Notes: a model not told the origin generated them from the letters alone. A stretch of DNA of 64,000 nt from Lysobacter sp. FW306-1B-D06B (GCF_038446665.1 NZ_CP151802.1:1550001-1614000), one strand, 5' to 3'. Shown: positions 1 through 7,938, numbered from the stretch's first letter. Translations and numbers: made by a program.

Positions 1-1
1 G

Positions 2-421
2 GGCCGCATCGAACCGATCGTGGCGCACCTGCACGCGGACGGCTTCGACTGGCGCGGCGCACTGATCGCACTGGGCGTGGGCAACGGACGCCAGGCCGGC
101 GGCGGGCAGGTCCTGTGCCCGGACGCGCGCATCGACGACGGCCTGCTCGACCTGACGGTGATTCCCGAACTCTCCGGCGAGCTGGCCACCACCGTCGGCA
201 CGCTCGTGCGCGAAGGGCGCGGCGCGGCACTGGAGCGCGTGGGCGAGCGCGCCCGCATGCGCGCGCTCGTCATCGAAGCCGAAACGCCGATGGCCCTCAA
301 CCTCGACGGCGAGCCCGTGCAGGCACGGCGTTTCGAGATCGCCTGCGTGCCGGCGCGGCTGCGCATGCATCTGCCCGAACACTGTCCGCTGCTGGCGACG
401 GCTCGCCTGCCGCTGCGCTGA
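2..421 (+). CDS. YegS-like diacylglycerol/lipid kinase, C-terminal part
   Basis: This is the C-terminal end of a gene that begins before the window; about 139 residues are present. The order of motifs is that of the C-terminal domain of YegS/diacylglycerol-kinase-like lipid kinases: a [10 protein letters not shown] stretch, then a segment on [11 protein letters not shown], and near the end LNLDGEPV followed by a beta-strand-rich tail. The family phosphorylates lipid head groups with ATP at the inner membrane face. The N-terminal catalytic motifs lie outside the window, so activity cannot be judged. The stop lies only 5 bases before the TACAGT box in front of the trpE leader. Confidence 0.8.
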   Translation, partial: GRIEPIVAHLHADGFDWRGALIALGVGNGRQAGGGQVLCPDARIDDGLLDLTVIPELSGELATTVGTLVREGRGAALERVGERARMRALVIEAETPMALNLDGEPVQARRFEIACVPARLRMHLPEHCPLLATARLPLR

Positions 422-426
422 GCCGG

Positions 427-432
427 TACAGT
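427..432 (+). promoter_or_regulatory. -10 box (TACAGT) for the trpE leader transcript
   Basis: TACAGT ends 7 bases before the ATG of the Trp leader ORF, which would put transcription start at or next to that ATG. The same hexamer stands at the same place before the trpG leader (5569-5574). No good -35 box is visible in either case. Confidence 0.55.
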
Positions 433-439
433 ACGGGTG

Positions 440-589
440 ATGAGCCGCGAGCCCGCACCCTCCAGGACGATCCCGCATTTCCGCGCCGGCGCGGGTTGGC
501 GATGGCGACTGCCCGCCATTGCCCACCTCTCGTCGACTTCCAAGGAAATGCTGCGTGTCCAACGATCCCTTCCAGCCGCAGACCGCTGA
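440..589 (+). CDS. trpL: Trp-codon leader peptide upstream of trpE
   Basis: A 49-codon ORF reads [14 protein letters not shown] and then carries two Trp codons separated by one Arg (GWRWR, Trp20 and Trp22). It closely matches the leader ORF before trpG in the order F-R...GWRW and in the bases around the Trp codons. Its ATG has no room for a Shine-Dalgarno sequence because a TACAGT box ends 7 bases upstream, so it would be read from a leaderless mRNA. The ORF runs past the GTG start of trpE and overlaps it by 35 bases in another frame. The expected role is sensing charged tRNA-Trp by ribosome stalling; this is inferred from position and codons. Confidence 0.65.
   Translation: MSREPAPSRTIPHFRAGAGWRWRLPAIAHLSSTSKEMLRVQRSLPAADR
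498..523 (+). promoter_or_regulatory. RNA hairpin covering the Trp codons of the trpE leader
   Basis: The arm GGCGATGGCG (498-507) pairs with CGCCATTGCC (514-523): ten pairs with one G-U, and a 6-base loop. The 5' arm contains the second Trp codon and part of the first, so a ribosome stalled there would melt it. A matching hairpin occurs in the trpG leader. No poly-U terminator follows. Confidence 0.5.
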
Positions 590-2042
590 CGGCCACACCC
601 TCGTTCCCGTCGTGCGCGAGGTCCTGAGCGACCTCGACACGCCGCTGTCGGTCTACCTCAAGCTTGCCGACGGCCCGCACACCTATCTGTTCGAGTCGGT
701 CGAAGGCGGCGAGCGCTTCGGCCGCTATTCGATCATCGGCCTGCCGGCGCGGCGCGTGTACGCGTTCGCCGGGCACACGCTGTTCGTGACCGAGGACGGC
801 GAGCTGATCGAAAGCCGCCTCGTCGACGATCCCTTCGCCGAAGTCGAACGCCTGCGCGCCATGCACAGCGTGCCCAACATCCCGGGGCTGCCGGGCTTCA
901 CCGGCGGGCTGGTGGGCTGGTTCGGCTTCGAGTGCATCCAGTACATCGAGCCCCGGCTTGCCGGCAGCGACAAGCCCGACGAACTCGGCACGCCCGACAT
1001 CCTGCTGATGCAGAGCGATGAGCTGGCGGTGTTCGACAACCTCAAGGGCCGGCTGTACCTGATCGTCCACGCCGACCCGTCGGAGCCGCGGTCGATGGCG
1101 CGCGCGAACCGCCGCCTGGACGAACTCGTGCACCGACTGCGCCAGGGCGGGCCGGGCTATCCGGAAACGCTGGAAGGCCGCCTGCTGGACGAGGGCGATT
1201 TCGTGTCCGGCTTCACCCGCGAGGGCTTCATCGACGCGGTGGAGAAATCGAAGGAATACATCCGCGCCGGCGACATCTTCCAGGTCGTGTTGAGCCAGCG
1301 CCTGTCGGTGCCTTTCAAGGCGCGTCCGGTGGATGTCTACCGCGCGCTGCGTGCGCTGAATCCGTCGCCGTACATGTACTACCTCGATGTCGGCGGCACG
1401 CAGGTGGTGGGCTCTTCGCCGGAGATCCTGGTACGCCTGCAGGACGGCCATGTCACCGTGCGCCCCATCGCCGGCACCCGCCCGCGCGGCGAAACGCCCG
1501 AGCAGGACGCCGCGCTGGAAGCCGAGCTGCTGGCCGATCCGAAGGAACGCGCCGAGCACCTGATGCTGATCGACCTGGGCCGCAACGACGTCGGTCGTGT
1601 GTCCGAGGCCGGCACGGTGGAAGTGGGCGAGCAGTTCGTGATCGAACGCTACAGCCACGTCATGCACATCGTCAGCGAGGTCACCGGCACGTTGAAGCCG
1701 GGCCTGAGTTACGCCGACGTGCTGCGCGCGACGTTCCCGGCCGGCACCGTCAGCGGTGCGCCGAAGATCCGCGCGCTGGAAGTGATCCGCGAACTGGAGC
1801 CCATCAAGCGCAACGTCTACGCCGGTTCCATCGGTTACCTCGGCTGGGGCGAGCCCGGCCGCAGCGGCGATGCCGACACCGCCATCGCGATCCGCACCGC
1901 CGTCATCCAGGACGGGCGCCTGTACGTGCAGGCCGGCGCGGGCATCGTCTACGACTCCGATCCGGCGATGGAGTGGGAAGAAACGATGAACAAGGGCCGG
2001 GCCCTGTTTCGCGCGGTGGCGCAGGCCGCACGCGGACTGTGA
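555..2042 (+). CDS. trpE: Anthranilate synthase component I
   Basis: TrpE (495 aa) makes anthranilate from chorismate with ammonia supplied by TrpG, the first committed step of tryptophan synthesis. The GTG at 555 is chosen because AAGGAAA stands about 7 bases upstream and the length fits the family; an in-frame start at 519 would add 12 atypical residues. The chorismate-binding domain is intact: PSPYMYYL, the GSSPEILVR region, [21 protein letters not shown] and [12 protein letters not shown]. The N-terminal LFES at residues 45-48, followed by [10 protein letters not shown], corresponds to the LLES tryptophan feedback site. trpG lies 3.8 kb downstream with its own leader, so the two subunits are separate transcription units under matching control. 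Confidence 0.97.
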   Translation: MSNDPFQPQTADGHTLVPVVREVLSDLDTPLSVYLKLADGPHTYLFESVEGGERFGRYSIIGLPARRVYAFAGHTLFVTEDGELIESRLVDDPFAEVERLRAMHSVPNIPGLPGFTGGLVGWFGFECIQYIEPRLAGSDKPDELGTPDILLMQSDELAVFDNLKGRLYLIVHADPSEPRSMARANRRLDELVHRLRQGGPGYPETLEGRLLDEGDFVSGFTREGFIDAVEKSKEYIRAGDIFQVVLSQRLSVPFKARPVDVYRALRALNPSPYMYYLDVGGTQVVGSSPEILVRLQDGHVTVRPIAGTRPRGETPEQDAALEAELLADPKERAEHLMLIDLGRNDVGRVSEAGTVEVGEQFVIERYSHVMHIVSEVTGTLKPGLSYADVLRATFPAGTVSGAPKIRALEVIRELEPIKRNVYAGSIGYLGWGEPGRSGDADTAIAIRTAVIQDGRLYVQAGAGIVYDSDPAMEWEETMNKGRALFRAVAQAARGL

Positions 2043-2188
2043 CGAGGATCGCGTAAAGCCGCCTCCACGCCGCCTTCATCTCGCACGCGCGTGACCGCAT
2101 GCGCGCCGCCACAACGTTTTATTCACAAACGGCGGTATTCACTGCGGACTACGGCGGCGATGCAGCGCCGCGGGAAGAGGAGGCGGCC

Positions 2189-2890
2189 ATGCAACTGGTC
2201 CACGATGCTCTCGTCCAGTCCCGTTTCTCGAACACCTTCCCTCGCACGGTCGAGATGCTCTGCCCCCATTGCCTCAAAGAGGCGGTGTTCGAGGCGAGCA
2301 CCTGGCAGGAACACGGCCGGCAAGTGGCGGCGAGCGAGCTGGAATGTGCGCGTTGCGAACGCGAGGTGCTCTTCATCCAGCTGCTGGAGAGCGACGGCAC
2401 CCGCAAGGACGCCGGCCTGTTCTGCCATCCCGGCCCGGGCGGGCGGGAGGCGATGGCGGGGGTGGATCATCTGCAGTCGCTGGCGGCGCCGCTGGCGCGC
2501 AGTTACGAGTCGGCGCTGAAGCTCTACAACCGCGCCGAGTGGGGCGCCAGTTCGCTGGTCGTGCGCCACCTGCTGGGCGGACTGGCCGCGCGCATGCTCG
2601 CCGAAGACAAGGGCGACCTGTCGCTCTCGCGCAAGCTCGAAGCGCTGCAGCAGGACGTGGACCTGTCGCGTCCGCTGCAGGACGTCGCGCAACTGCTCGC
2701 GCCGGGCGGGACGTTCGGGCGACAGTTCGAGGACGAGGCGACGATCGACAAGGCCACCGCGGAACTGCTGCTGGAACTGGCCGAGCAGTTGATCACCTAC
2801 CTGGTGGTGCTGCCCGGCACGATGAGCGATCTGAAGGCGCGCATCGCCACGGCGCCGGTGCCGTTGCGTCGGGGCAGCGGGGCAGCGTGA
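2189..2890 (+). CDS. Zinc-ribbon protein with a DUF4145-like domain
   Basis: A predicted 233-aa cytoplasmic protein of unknown function. The start at 2189 follows a strong GAAGAGGAGG ribosome-binding site; an in-frame start at 2099 would add 30 residues without one. Residues 25-28 (CPHC) and 53-56 (CARC) form a two-knuckle zinc ribbon. The C-terminal half is helical and contains a Y-(S/N)RAEWGASSLVVRHLLGG segment like those of DUF4145 proteins, which often occur near restriction or defence genes. No such genes are nearby, and here it follows trpE by 146 bases. The fold assignment is by pattern only. Confidence 0.65.
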   Translation: MQLVHDALVQSRFSNTFPRTVEMLCPHCLKEAVFEASTWQEHGRQVAASELECARCEREVLFIQLLESDGTRKDAGLFCHPGPGGREAMAGVDHLQSLAAPLARSYESALKLYNRAEWGASSLVVRHLLGGLAARMLAEDKGDLSLSRKLEALQQDVDLSRPLQDVAQLLAPGGTFGRQFEDEATIDKATAELLLELAEQLITYLVVLPGTMSDLKARIATAPVPLRRGSGAA

Positions 2891-2918
2891 GAGTGTCGCC
2901 AGACTCCGCGTTTGAAGC

Positions 2919-3019
2919 CGTCATCCCCGCGAAGGCGGGGATCCAACGCCCCGACCTTCTTCGCTCTCCGGAAGGCGTGGTGCACTGACGGTTGGATTCC
3001 CGCCTTCGCGGGAATGACG
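2919..3019. repeat. 101-bp intergenic inverted-repeat element
   Basis: The outer arms are near-perfect inverted copies, CGTCATCCCCGCGAAGGCGG... and its complement at 2991-3019. Each arm carries its own short palindrome (CCCGCGAAGGCGGG). The centre (about 2948-2990) is unrelated sequence. This is the form of a REP/MITE-like dispersed repeat known in many proteobacteria. It fills most of the 334-base gap between the zinc-ribbon gene and the small exported peptide. Confidence 0.8.
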
Positions 3020-3224
3020 CCTGCGTGTTCGAAGGGCGCCTGCGTGTGCGAAGCACGCCAACGCCGCCCTCCAAAACCGCTCCCGAACATTACCGATAGT
3101 TAATCCGCCGGAAATCCTGCGGAGAACCCTGCGCGCGCAATCTGTTCCTGCGGTCGGGAAGCGAGTCCCCGCCCGAGTTGAAATCCTCGTCCAAGTCATC
3201 CCCGTCTTATCCAAGGAGTCACCC

Positions 3225-3404
3225 ATGAACCTGCGCAAGTCCCTGTTCGCCGTTGCCCTGACCGCGCTGGCCGGTTCCGCGCTGGCCGCTTCGCCGGCCA
3301 CTGCGCCGGCCGCGCCGGCCAAGACCACGGTCTCCAAGCACAAGCATGCCAAGAAGGCCGAGGCTGCCCCGGCTTCCACCAAGAGCGACGCCAAGAAGAG
3401 CTGA
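3225..3404 (+). CDS. Small exported Lys/Ala-rich protein
   Basis: A 59-residue protein preceded by a good ribosome-binding site (CCAAGGAGT, 7 bases before the ATG). Residues 1-21 are a clear signal peptide: basic MNLRK, a hydrophobic core, and an ALA cleavage site before ASPA. The mature part is only about 38 residues, rich in Ala, Pro, Lys and Ser, with a KHKHAKK cluster and no cysteine. It has its own strong terminator and sits just before a two-component system. It resembles other small basic periplasmic proteins of xanthomonads, but no function can be assigned. Confidence 0.75.
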   Translation: MNLRKSLFAVALTALAGSALAASPATAPAAPAKTTVSKHKHAKKAEAAPASTKSDAKKS

Positions 3405-3439
3405 GCGCTGACGATCCCCGGAGCCCGCGCAACGCGGGC

Positions 3440-3478
3440 GGATACCCCGTCGGTGCGCACCGGCGGGGTATCCTTTTT
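3440..3478 (+). terminator. Rho-independent terminator
   Basis: GGATACCCCG pairs with CGGGGTATCC around an inner GGTGCGCACC palindrome, followed by TTTTT. It closes the transcript of the small exported peptide and separates it from the response-regulator gene. Confidence 0.85.
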
Positions 3479-3496
3479 CAGCCGTCCGGAGTTGCC

Positions 3497-4174
3497 ATGC
3501 GCGTCCTGCTGATCGAAGACGATCCCCACACCGCCGCCTTCATCGGCAAGGGCCTGCGCGAGGACGGGCACACCGTCGACCATGCCGGCGACGGCAAGCA
3601 GGGCCTGTTCCTGGCGACCACCGAGACCTTCGACGCGATCGTCCTGGACCGCATGCTGCCGGGACTGGACGGCCTGGTCCTGCTGCAGACGCTGCGCGGC
3701 GCAGGCAATCGCACGCCGCTGCTGCTGCTCACCGCGCTGGGTGAAGTCGATCACCGCGTCGAGGGATTGCGTGCCGGCGCCGACGATTACCTCGTCAAAC
3801 CGTTCGCGTATTCCGAACTGAGCGCGCGCGTGGACAGCATCGTGCGTCGTCATCGCGACGATGCGCAGCGCGAGCCGACGCGGTTGCAGGTGAACGATCT
3901 GGAGCTGGACCTGCTCGCCCGCGATGCGCGCCGCAACGGCAAGCGCATCGAATTGCAGCCCCGCGAGTTTCGCCTGCTCGAATACCTGATGCGCCAGGCC
4001 GGCCGCGTGGTCACGCGCACGATGCTGCTGGAAGCGGTGTGGGACTACCATTTCGATCCGCAGACCAACGTCATCGACGTGCACATCAGCCGGCTGCGGC
4101 AGAAGATCGACCACGGATTCGAACGCCCGCTGCTGCACACGGTGCGCGGCGCCGGCTACCGGCTGGGCGAATGA
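3497..4174 (+). CDS. OmpR/PhoB-family response regulator
   Basis: A 225-aa regulator with an N-terminal receiver domain (acidic pair E7-D8-D9, phospho-acceptor Asp51 in VLDRMLPGLDG, and a conserved Lys near residue 101 in LVKPF). The C-terminal winged-helix DNA-binding domain includes LQPREFRLLEYLMR and ends in VRGAGYRLGE. It is the QseB/PhoP-like type. Its stop overlaps the ATG of the histidine kinase gene (ATGA), so the two are translationally coupled partners. The signal and targets are not evident. Confidence 0.93.
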   Translation: MRVLLIEDDPHTAAFIGKGLREDGHTVDHAGDGKQGLFLATTETFDAIVLDRMLPGLDGLVLLQTLRGAGNRTPLLLLTALGEVDHRVEGLRAGADDYLVKPFAYSELSARVDSIVRRHRDDAQREPTRLQVNDLELDLLARDARRNGKRIELQPREFRLLEYLMRQAGRVVTRTMLLEAVWDYHFDPQTNVIDVHISRLRQKIDHGFERPLLHTVRGAGYRLGE

Positions 4175-5535
4175 GCCGCCCGCTGCGTTCCACCAGCACG
4201 CGGCTCGCCCTGGCGGTGGCGGGTTCGTTCCTGCTGGCGTTCGTGCTGCTGGGCGCAGGCGTGTATGTGGCGGTATCGACGCTGCTGCTGCAGGACGCGC
4301 GCGAGCTGGTGCGTACCGACGCCGCCGGGTTGATGCAGCTGTATCGCGATGGCGGACGCGCGGCGCTGACGCAGGAACTGCGCGACCGGCTCGATGCGCC
4401 GGACGATCCGGATGCGGTGTACGCGTTGATCGCGGCCAACGGCAAGGCCGAGATCGGCGACGTGTCCGCGATGAGCGCCACGAAAGGCGCACGCTGGACG
4501 ACATTCGAACATGCGGATCCGGACGCACCGGGCGATGGCGCGCATTCGATGCGCGTGCTGGCGCAACTGCAACCGCTGCCGGGAGGCGAGACGCTGCTCA
4601 CGGGGCTGCGCCTGCAATCGCAGGACCGTTTCCTGCATCTGATGCTGCGCACGGCGCTGGTGGCGCTGGCGGTGGCCGCGTCGCTGGGCGTGCTCGTGGG
4701 TTGGTTCACTTCGCGCTGGGTATCGCGACGCCTGAGCAGCCTGGACCTCACCGCCGCGCGCGTGGGCGGCGGCGAGCTCGGGCTGCGCGTGCCGCTGGAC
4801 GGCAGCGGCGATGCGTTCGATCGCCTCGGTCGCCGCTTCAACGCGATGCTCGACCGGATCGAGGACCTGCTCGGCGGTGTGCGCCACGCCACCGACCACA
4901 TCGCACACGACCTGCGCACGCCGCTCACGCGATTGCGCAATCGCCTGGAGGATCTGCGCCACCGGCCCGGCGCAACGCCGCCGGAGCGCGCCGCACTCGA
5001 CGGCGCCGTGCAGGAGACCGACCAGCTGCTCACCACCTTCGGCGCGCTGCTGAGGCTTGCACGCATCGAAGCCCAGCCGCCGGCGGGCAGCGGTCCCGTG
5101 CTGGACCTGTCCGCACTGGCCGCCGATGCGGCCGAGCTGTACACGCCCATCGGCGCCGAACGCAGCGTGCGCCTGCGCACCTCGCTGGAACCGGCAAGCG
5201 TGCATGGCGACCGCGACCAGCTCTTCCAGATGCTGGTGAACCTGCTCGACAACGCGCTGAAGTACGCACCGGCCGGCAGCGAAGTCGCACTGTCGTTGCA
5301 GGCGGGGCCCGGCGGCGTGGTGTTGTGCATCGACGACGAAGGGCCGGGCATTCCCGAAGCCGACCGCGAACGGGTGTTCGACCGCTTCCAGCGCCTGGAA
5401 TCGCATCGCGGCACGCCGGGCAGCGGCCTGGGCTTGAGCCTCGTGCGGGCGATCGTGCACCGGCACGGCGGACGGATCGAACTGCTCGACCGTGCGCCCG
5501 GGCTGCGGGTGCAGGTCTGGTGGCCCGCCGCCTGA
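4171..5535 (+). CDS. Sensor histidine kinase partner of the OmpR-type regulator
   Basis: A 454-aa inner-membrane kinase. Residues about 11-38 form a first membrane span; a periplasmic sensor region of roughly 110 residues follows, then a second span near 155-178 and a HAMP segment (RLSSLDLTAARVGGGELGLRVPL). The HisKA box is IAHDLRTPLTRLRNRL with His246 as phospho-acceptor. The HATPase domain has N (NLLDNALKYAP), G1 (DDEGPGIPE), F (FDRFQR) and G2 (GSGLGLSLV) boxes, so it should be active. The start overlaps the regulator stop by 4 bases. The input signal is unknown; the periplasmic region has no recognised domain. Confidence 0.93.
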   Translation: MSRPLRSTSTRLALAVAGSFLLAFVLLGAGVYVAVSTLLLQDARELVRTDAAGLMQLYRDGGRAALTQELRDRLDAPDDPDAVYALIAANGKAEIGDVSAMSATKGARWTTFEHADPDAPGDGAHSMRVLAQLQPLPGGETLLTGLRLQSQDRFLHLMLRTALVALAVAASLGVLVGWFTSRWVSRRLSSLDLTAARVGGGELGLRVPLDGSGDAFDRLGRRFNAMLDRIEDLLGGVRHATDHIAHDLRTPLTRLRNRLEDLRHRPGATPPERAALDGAVQETDQLLTTFGALLRLARIEAQPPAGSGPVLDLSALAADAAELYTPIGAERSVRLRTSLEPASVHGDRDQLFQMLVNLLDNALKYAPAGSEVALSLQAGPGGVVLCIDDEGPGIPEADRERVFDRFQRLESHRGTPGSGLGLSLVRAIVHRHGGRIELLDRAPGLRVQVWWPAA

Positions 5536-5568
5536 GGTACGGCGGTCGCGTCGGGCGCGTGGAGCCGC

Positions 5569-5574
5569 TACAGT
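5569..5574 (+). promoter_or_regulatory. -10 box (TACAGT) for the trpG leader transcript
   Basis: TACAGT ends 6 bases before the ATG of the trpG leader ORF, identical to the box before the trpE leader. Transcription would therefore begin at the leader ATG. Confidence 0.55.
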
Positions 5575-5580
5575 AGGGCC

Positions 5581-5706
5581 ATGTCCGTGCGTTCCTTCCC
5601 GCAGTTCCGCAAAGCCGACCAGGGTTGGCGATGGTGGCCGTTGGCTACCGTCCGCCCGTCCCCGTCGTCCGAGGAACTGCCGAGTGTTTCCCGCCCCACG
5701 CACTGA
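5581..5706 (+). CDS. trpL: Trp-codon leader peptide upstream of trpG
   Basis: A 41-codon ORF with three Trp codons in GWRWWPLA (Trp16, Trp18, Trp19). Three Trp in four codons is far above chance in a 41-residue peptide. It shares the order F-R...GWRW and most of the surrounding bases (GGGTTGGCGATGG) with the leader ORF before trpE. The ATG lies 6 bases after a TACAGT box and has no ribosome-binding site, which suggests leaderless translation. It ends 129 bases before trpG. The likely job is tryptophan-responsive control of trpGDC. Confidence 0.7.
   Translation: MSVRSFPQFRKADQGWRWWPLATVRPSPSSEELPSVSRPTH
5624..5656 (+). promoter_or_regulatory. RNA hairpin covering the Trp codons of the trpG leader
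   Basis: GGC-GATGGTGGCC pairs with GGCTACCGTC-(C)-GCC across a 3-base GTT loop: about 13 pairs including G-U pairs and one bulged C. The 5' arm overlaps the tandem Trp codons, as in the trpE leader, so ribosome stalling would open it. No classical terminator with a U tract is seen before trpG. Confidence 0.45.
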
Positions 5707-5785
5707 TCCACCGCCGGCCCACGCCGCCGCGCTCCACCCCGCCGCATCTCCTTCCCGACGCTCCCGCCGGCCCGCCGCCGCGCGG

Positions 5786-5791
5786 GATAAT
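5786..5791 (+). promoter_or_regulatory. Possible internal -10 box (GATAAT) before trpG
   Basis: GGGATAATCGCG resembles a strong -10 element and would start a transcript about 40 bases before the trpG ATG, independent of the Trp leader. The same ATAATCGCG string occurs before speD. No matching -35 box is clear. Confidence 0.35.
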
Positions 5792-5835
5792 CGCGTCTTC
5801 GCCACCGTGCCCCGACGAATCCCGAGCCCGCACCG

Positions 5836-6426
5836 ATGCTGTTGATGATCGATAACTACGACAGCTTCACCTACAACCTCGTGCAGTACCTGCAGGCGCT
5901 CGGGGCAGAGGTGAAGGTGGTCCGCAACGACGAGCTGAGCGTCGCCCAGATCGAGGCGCTCGCCCCCGAGCGGATCGTCGTCTCGCCCGGCCCGTGCACG
6001 CCCAACGAGGCGGGCGTGTCGGTGGACGTGATCCGCGAGCTCGGCCCGCGCATTCCCGTGTTCGGCGTGTGCCTGGGCCACCAGAGCCTGGGCCAGGCCT
6101 ACGGCGGCGACGTCGTGCGCGCCAAGCGGATCATGCACGGCAAGACCTCGCGCATCCGCCACGAGGGCCGGGGCGTGTTCACCGGCCTGCCCGACGGCTA
6201 TGAGGCCACGCGCTACCACTCGCTGGTCGTGTCGCGGGAAACCTTGCCCGACTGCCTGGAGATCACCGCCTGGACCGAGGTCGACGGCGCCGACGGCCGG
6301 GTGGAATTCGACGAGATCATGGGCCTGCGCCACCGCGAGCACCCGGTGGAAGGCGTGCAGTTCCACCCCGAATCCATCCTCACCGAACACGGCCACGCGC
6401 TGCTGAAGAATTTCCTGGAACGGTGA
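5836..6426 (+). CDS. trpG: Anthranilate synthase component II (glutamine amidotransferase)
   Basis: TrpG (196 aa) hydrolyses glutamine and passes ammonia to TrpE. It is a class I glutamine amidotransferase: [16 protein letters not shown] at the N-terminus, the oxyanion segment [11 protein letters not shown], nucleophile Cys79 in [12 protein letters not shown], and the His177/Glu179 pair in EGVQFHPES. In many bacteria the same subunit also serves aminodeoxychorismate synthase; that cannot be read from sequence alone. It is the first gene of trpG-trpD-(ABM)-trpC and lies behind a Trp leader. Confidence 0.96.
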   Translation: MLLMIDNYDSFTYNLVQYLQALGAEVKVVRNDELSVAQIEALAPERIVVSPGPCTPNEAGVSVDVIRELGPRIPVFGVCLGHQSLGQAYGGDVVRAKRIMHGKTSRIRHEGRGVFTGLPDGYEATRYHSLVVSRETLPDCLEITAWTEVDGADGRVEFDEIMGLRHREHPVEGVQFHPESILTEHGHALLKNFLER

Positions 6427-6535
6427 CCTGCTGCGGCCCGGAGCCGCACGAAAGAACGAAGCCACGTCCGCAGCTGATATCGTTTCGGTTTCCCCGGCAT
6501 CCGCGCCCGCCCCGACGCCCGAATCCTCCGCCCCC

Positions 6536-7582
6536 ATGCCCATCACTCCGCAAGAAGCCCTCCAGCGCACCATCGAGCACCGTGAGATCTTCCACGACGA
6601 GATGGTCGAGCTGATGCGCATGATCATGCGCGGCGAGGTGTCGCCGACGATGACCGCGGCGATCCTCACGGGCCTGCGCGTGAAGAAGGAAACCGTCGGC
6701 GAGATCGCCGGCGCGGCGACCGTGCTGCGCGAGTTCGCGCGTCCGGTCGACGTGGCCGATCGGGCGAACTTGGTCGACATCGTCGGCACCGGCGGCGACG
6801 GCGCGCACACGTTCAATATTTCCACGGCGAGCATGTTCGTGGTGGCCGCCGCGGGCGCGAAGGTCGCCAAGCATGGCAATCGCAGCGTCTCGTCCAAGTC
6901 CGGCAGCGCCGATGCGCTGGAAGCGCTGGGCGCGGCGATCGAGCTCCAGCCGGAGCAGGTGGCGCGCTGCATCGAGCGCTGCGGCATCGGCTTCATGTTC
7001 GCGCCGGTGCATCATCCGGCGATGAAGGTGGTCGCGCCGGTGCGCCGCGAGATGAGCGTGCGCACGATCTTCAACATCCTCGGCCCGCTCACCAATCCGG
7101 CCGGCGCGCCGAGCATCCTGATGGGCGTGTTCCATCCGGACCTGGTCGGCATCCAGGTGCGCGTGCTGCAGGAGCTGGGTGCGGAACGTGCGCTGGTGGT
7201 GTGGGGCCGCGACGGCATGGACGAGCTTTCGCTCGGCGCCGGCAGCCTGGTGGGTGAACTGCGCGACGGCGTGGTGCGCGAGTACGAAGTGCACCCGGAA
7301 GACTTCGGCATCGCCATGGCCGCCAGCCGCAACTTGCGCGTCAACGACGCGGCCGAATCCAAGGTCCTGCTGATGCAGGCGCTGAACAATGAAGCCGGTT
7401 TGCCGCGCGAGATCGTTGCGCTCAACGCCGGCGCGGCGATCTACGCCGCCGGCGTGGCCGACAGCATCGCCGAAGGCATCGAGCGCGCACGTGCGGCGCT
7501 GGCCTCCGGCGCGGCGAAACACAAGCTGGAGGAGTTCGTCGCCACCACGCGCGAACTGGCCGGCGAAGCGGTGGGCGCATGA
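6536..7582 (+). CDS. trpD: Anthranilate phosphoribosyltransferase
   Basis: TrpD (348 aa) joins anthranilate to PRPP. The phosphoribosyl-binding GTGGDG lies at residues 84-89, followed by FNISTAS and the [21 protein letters not shown] segment that binds anthranilate and PRPP. INDGR-type and metal-binding regions follow in normal order. The start ATG at 6536 fits the usual [10 protein letters not shown]-terminus. Its stop overlaps the next gene by 4 bases. Confidence 0.97.
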   Translation: MPITPQEALQRTIEHREIFHDEMVELMRMIMRGEVSPTMTAAILTGLRVKKETVGEIAGAATVLREFARPVDVADRANLVDIVGTGGDGAHTFNISTASMFVVAAAGAKVAKHGNRSVSSKSGSADALEALGAAIELQPEQVARCIERCGIGFMFAPVHHPAMKVVAPVRREMSVRTIFNILGPLTNPAGAPSILMGVFHPDLVGIQVRVLQELGAERALVVWGRDGMDELSLGAGSLVGELRDGVVREYEVHPEDFGIAMAASRNLRVNDAAESKVLLMQALNNEAGLPREIVALNAGAAIYAAGVADSIAEGIERARAALASGAAKHKLEEFVATTRELAGEAVGA

Positions 7583-7938
7583 CGAACGATGCGTTCGCTC
7601 GCCTGCCGTCGCCGCCGTACTACGCGGTGATCTTCTCGTCGCGCCGCAATGGCGAAGACGACGCCGCTTACGGCGAGGCGGCGCAGCGCATGGTCGAACT
7701 GGCCGCATCGCAACCCGGGTATCTGGGCGTGGAATCCACGCGCGGCGCGGACGGCTTCGGTATCACCGTCTCGTACTGGGACAGCGAAGCCTCCATCGCG
7801 GCGTGGCGCCAGCACGCCGAACACGCCGCCACGCGTGCCCATGGCCGCGTGCACTGGTACGAACATTACGAACTGCGCGTGGCCAAGGTCGAACGCGCCT
7901 ACGGCAAGCCGAACACGACACCCAAGCACGACGAATGA
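7579..7938 (+). CDS. Antibiotic-biosynthesis-monooxygenase (ABM) family protein inside the trp operon
   Basis: A 119-aa protein with the ABM alpha/beta ferredoxin-like pattern: a strand [10 protein letters not shown], a helix [20 protein letters not shown], strand GFGITVSYW, and a helix [19 protein letters not shown] ending in a [14 protein letters not shown] strand. ABM proteins are small dimeric barrels that oxidise aromatics or degrade haem, or act as stress proteins; the substrate here is unknown. It overlaps trpD by 4 bases and trpC by 4 bases, so it is locked into the operon. Either it supports tryptophan metabolism or it is carried along by coupling. Confidence 0.85.
   Translation: MTNDAFARLPSPPYYAVIFSSRRNGEDDAAYGEAAQRMVELAASQPGYLGVESTRGADGFGITVSYWDSEASIAAWRQHAEHAATRAHGRVHWYEHYELRVAKVERAYGKPNTTPKHDE

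Noticed and set aside
2919..3019. CRISPR array
   Set aside because: There are only two inverted arms and no regular spacers.
5581..5836. Classical intrinsic attenuator terminator in the trpG leader
   Set aside because: I looked for a GC hairpin with a U tract between the leader and trpG and found only GC-rich pairs without U runs.
4156..6996. Very long antisense ORF (946 codons) on the minus strand across the kinase, trpG and trpD genes
   Set aside because: Expected from high-GC codon bias opposite real genes. The translation is rich in Arg/Ala/His repeats with no domain, and the genes on the plus strand are clear.
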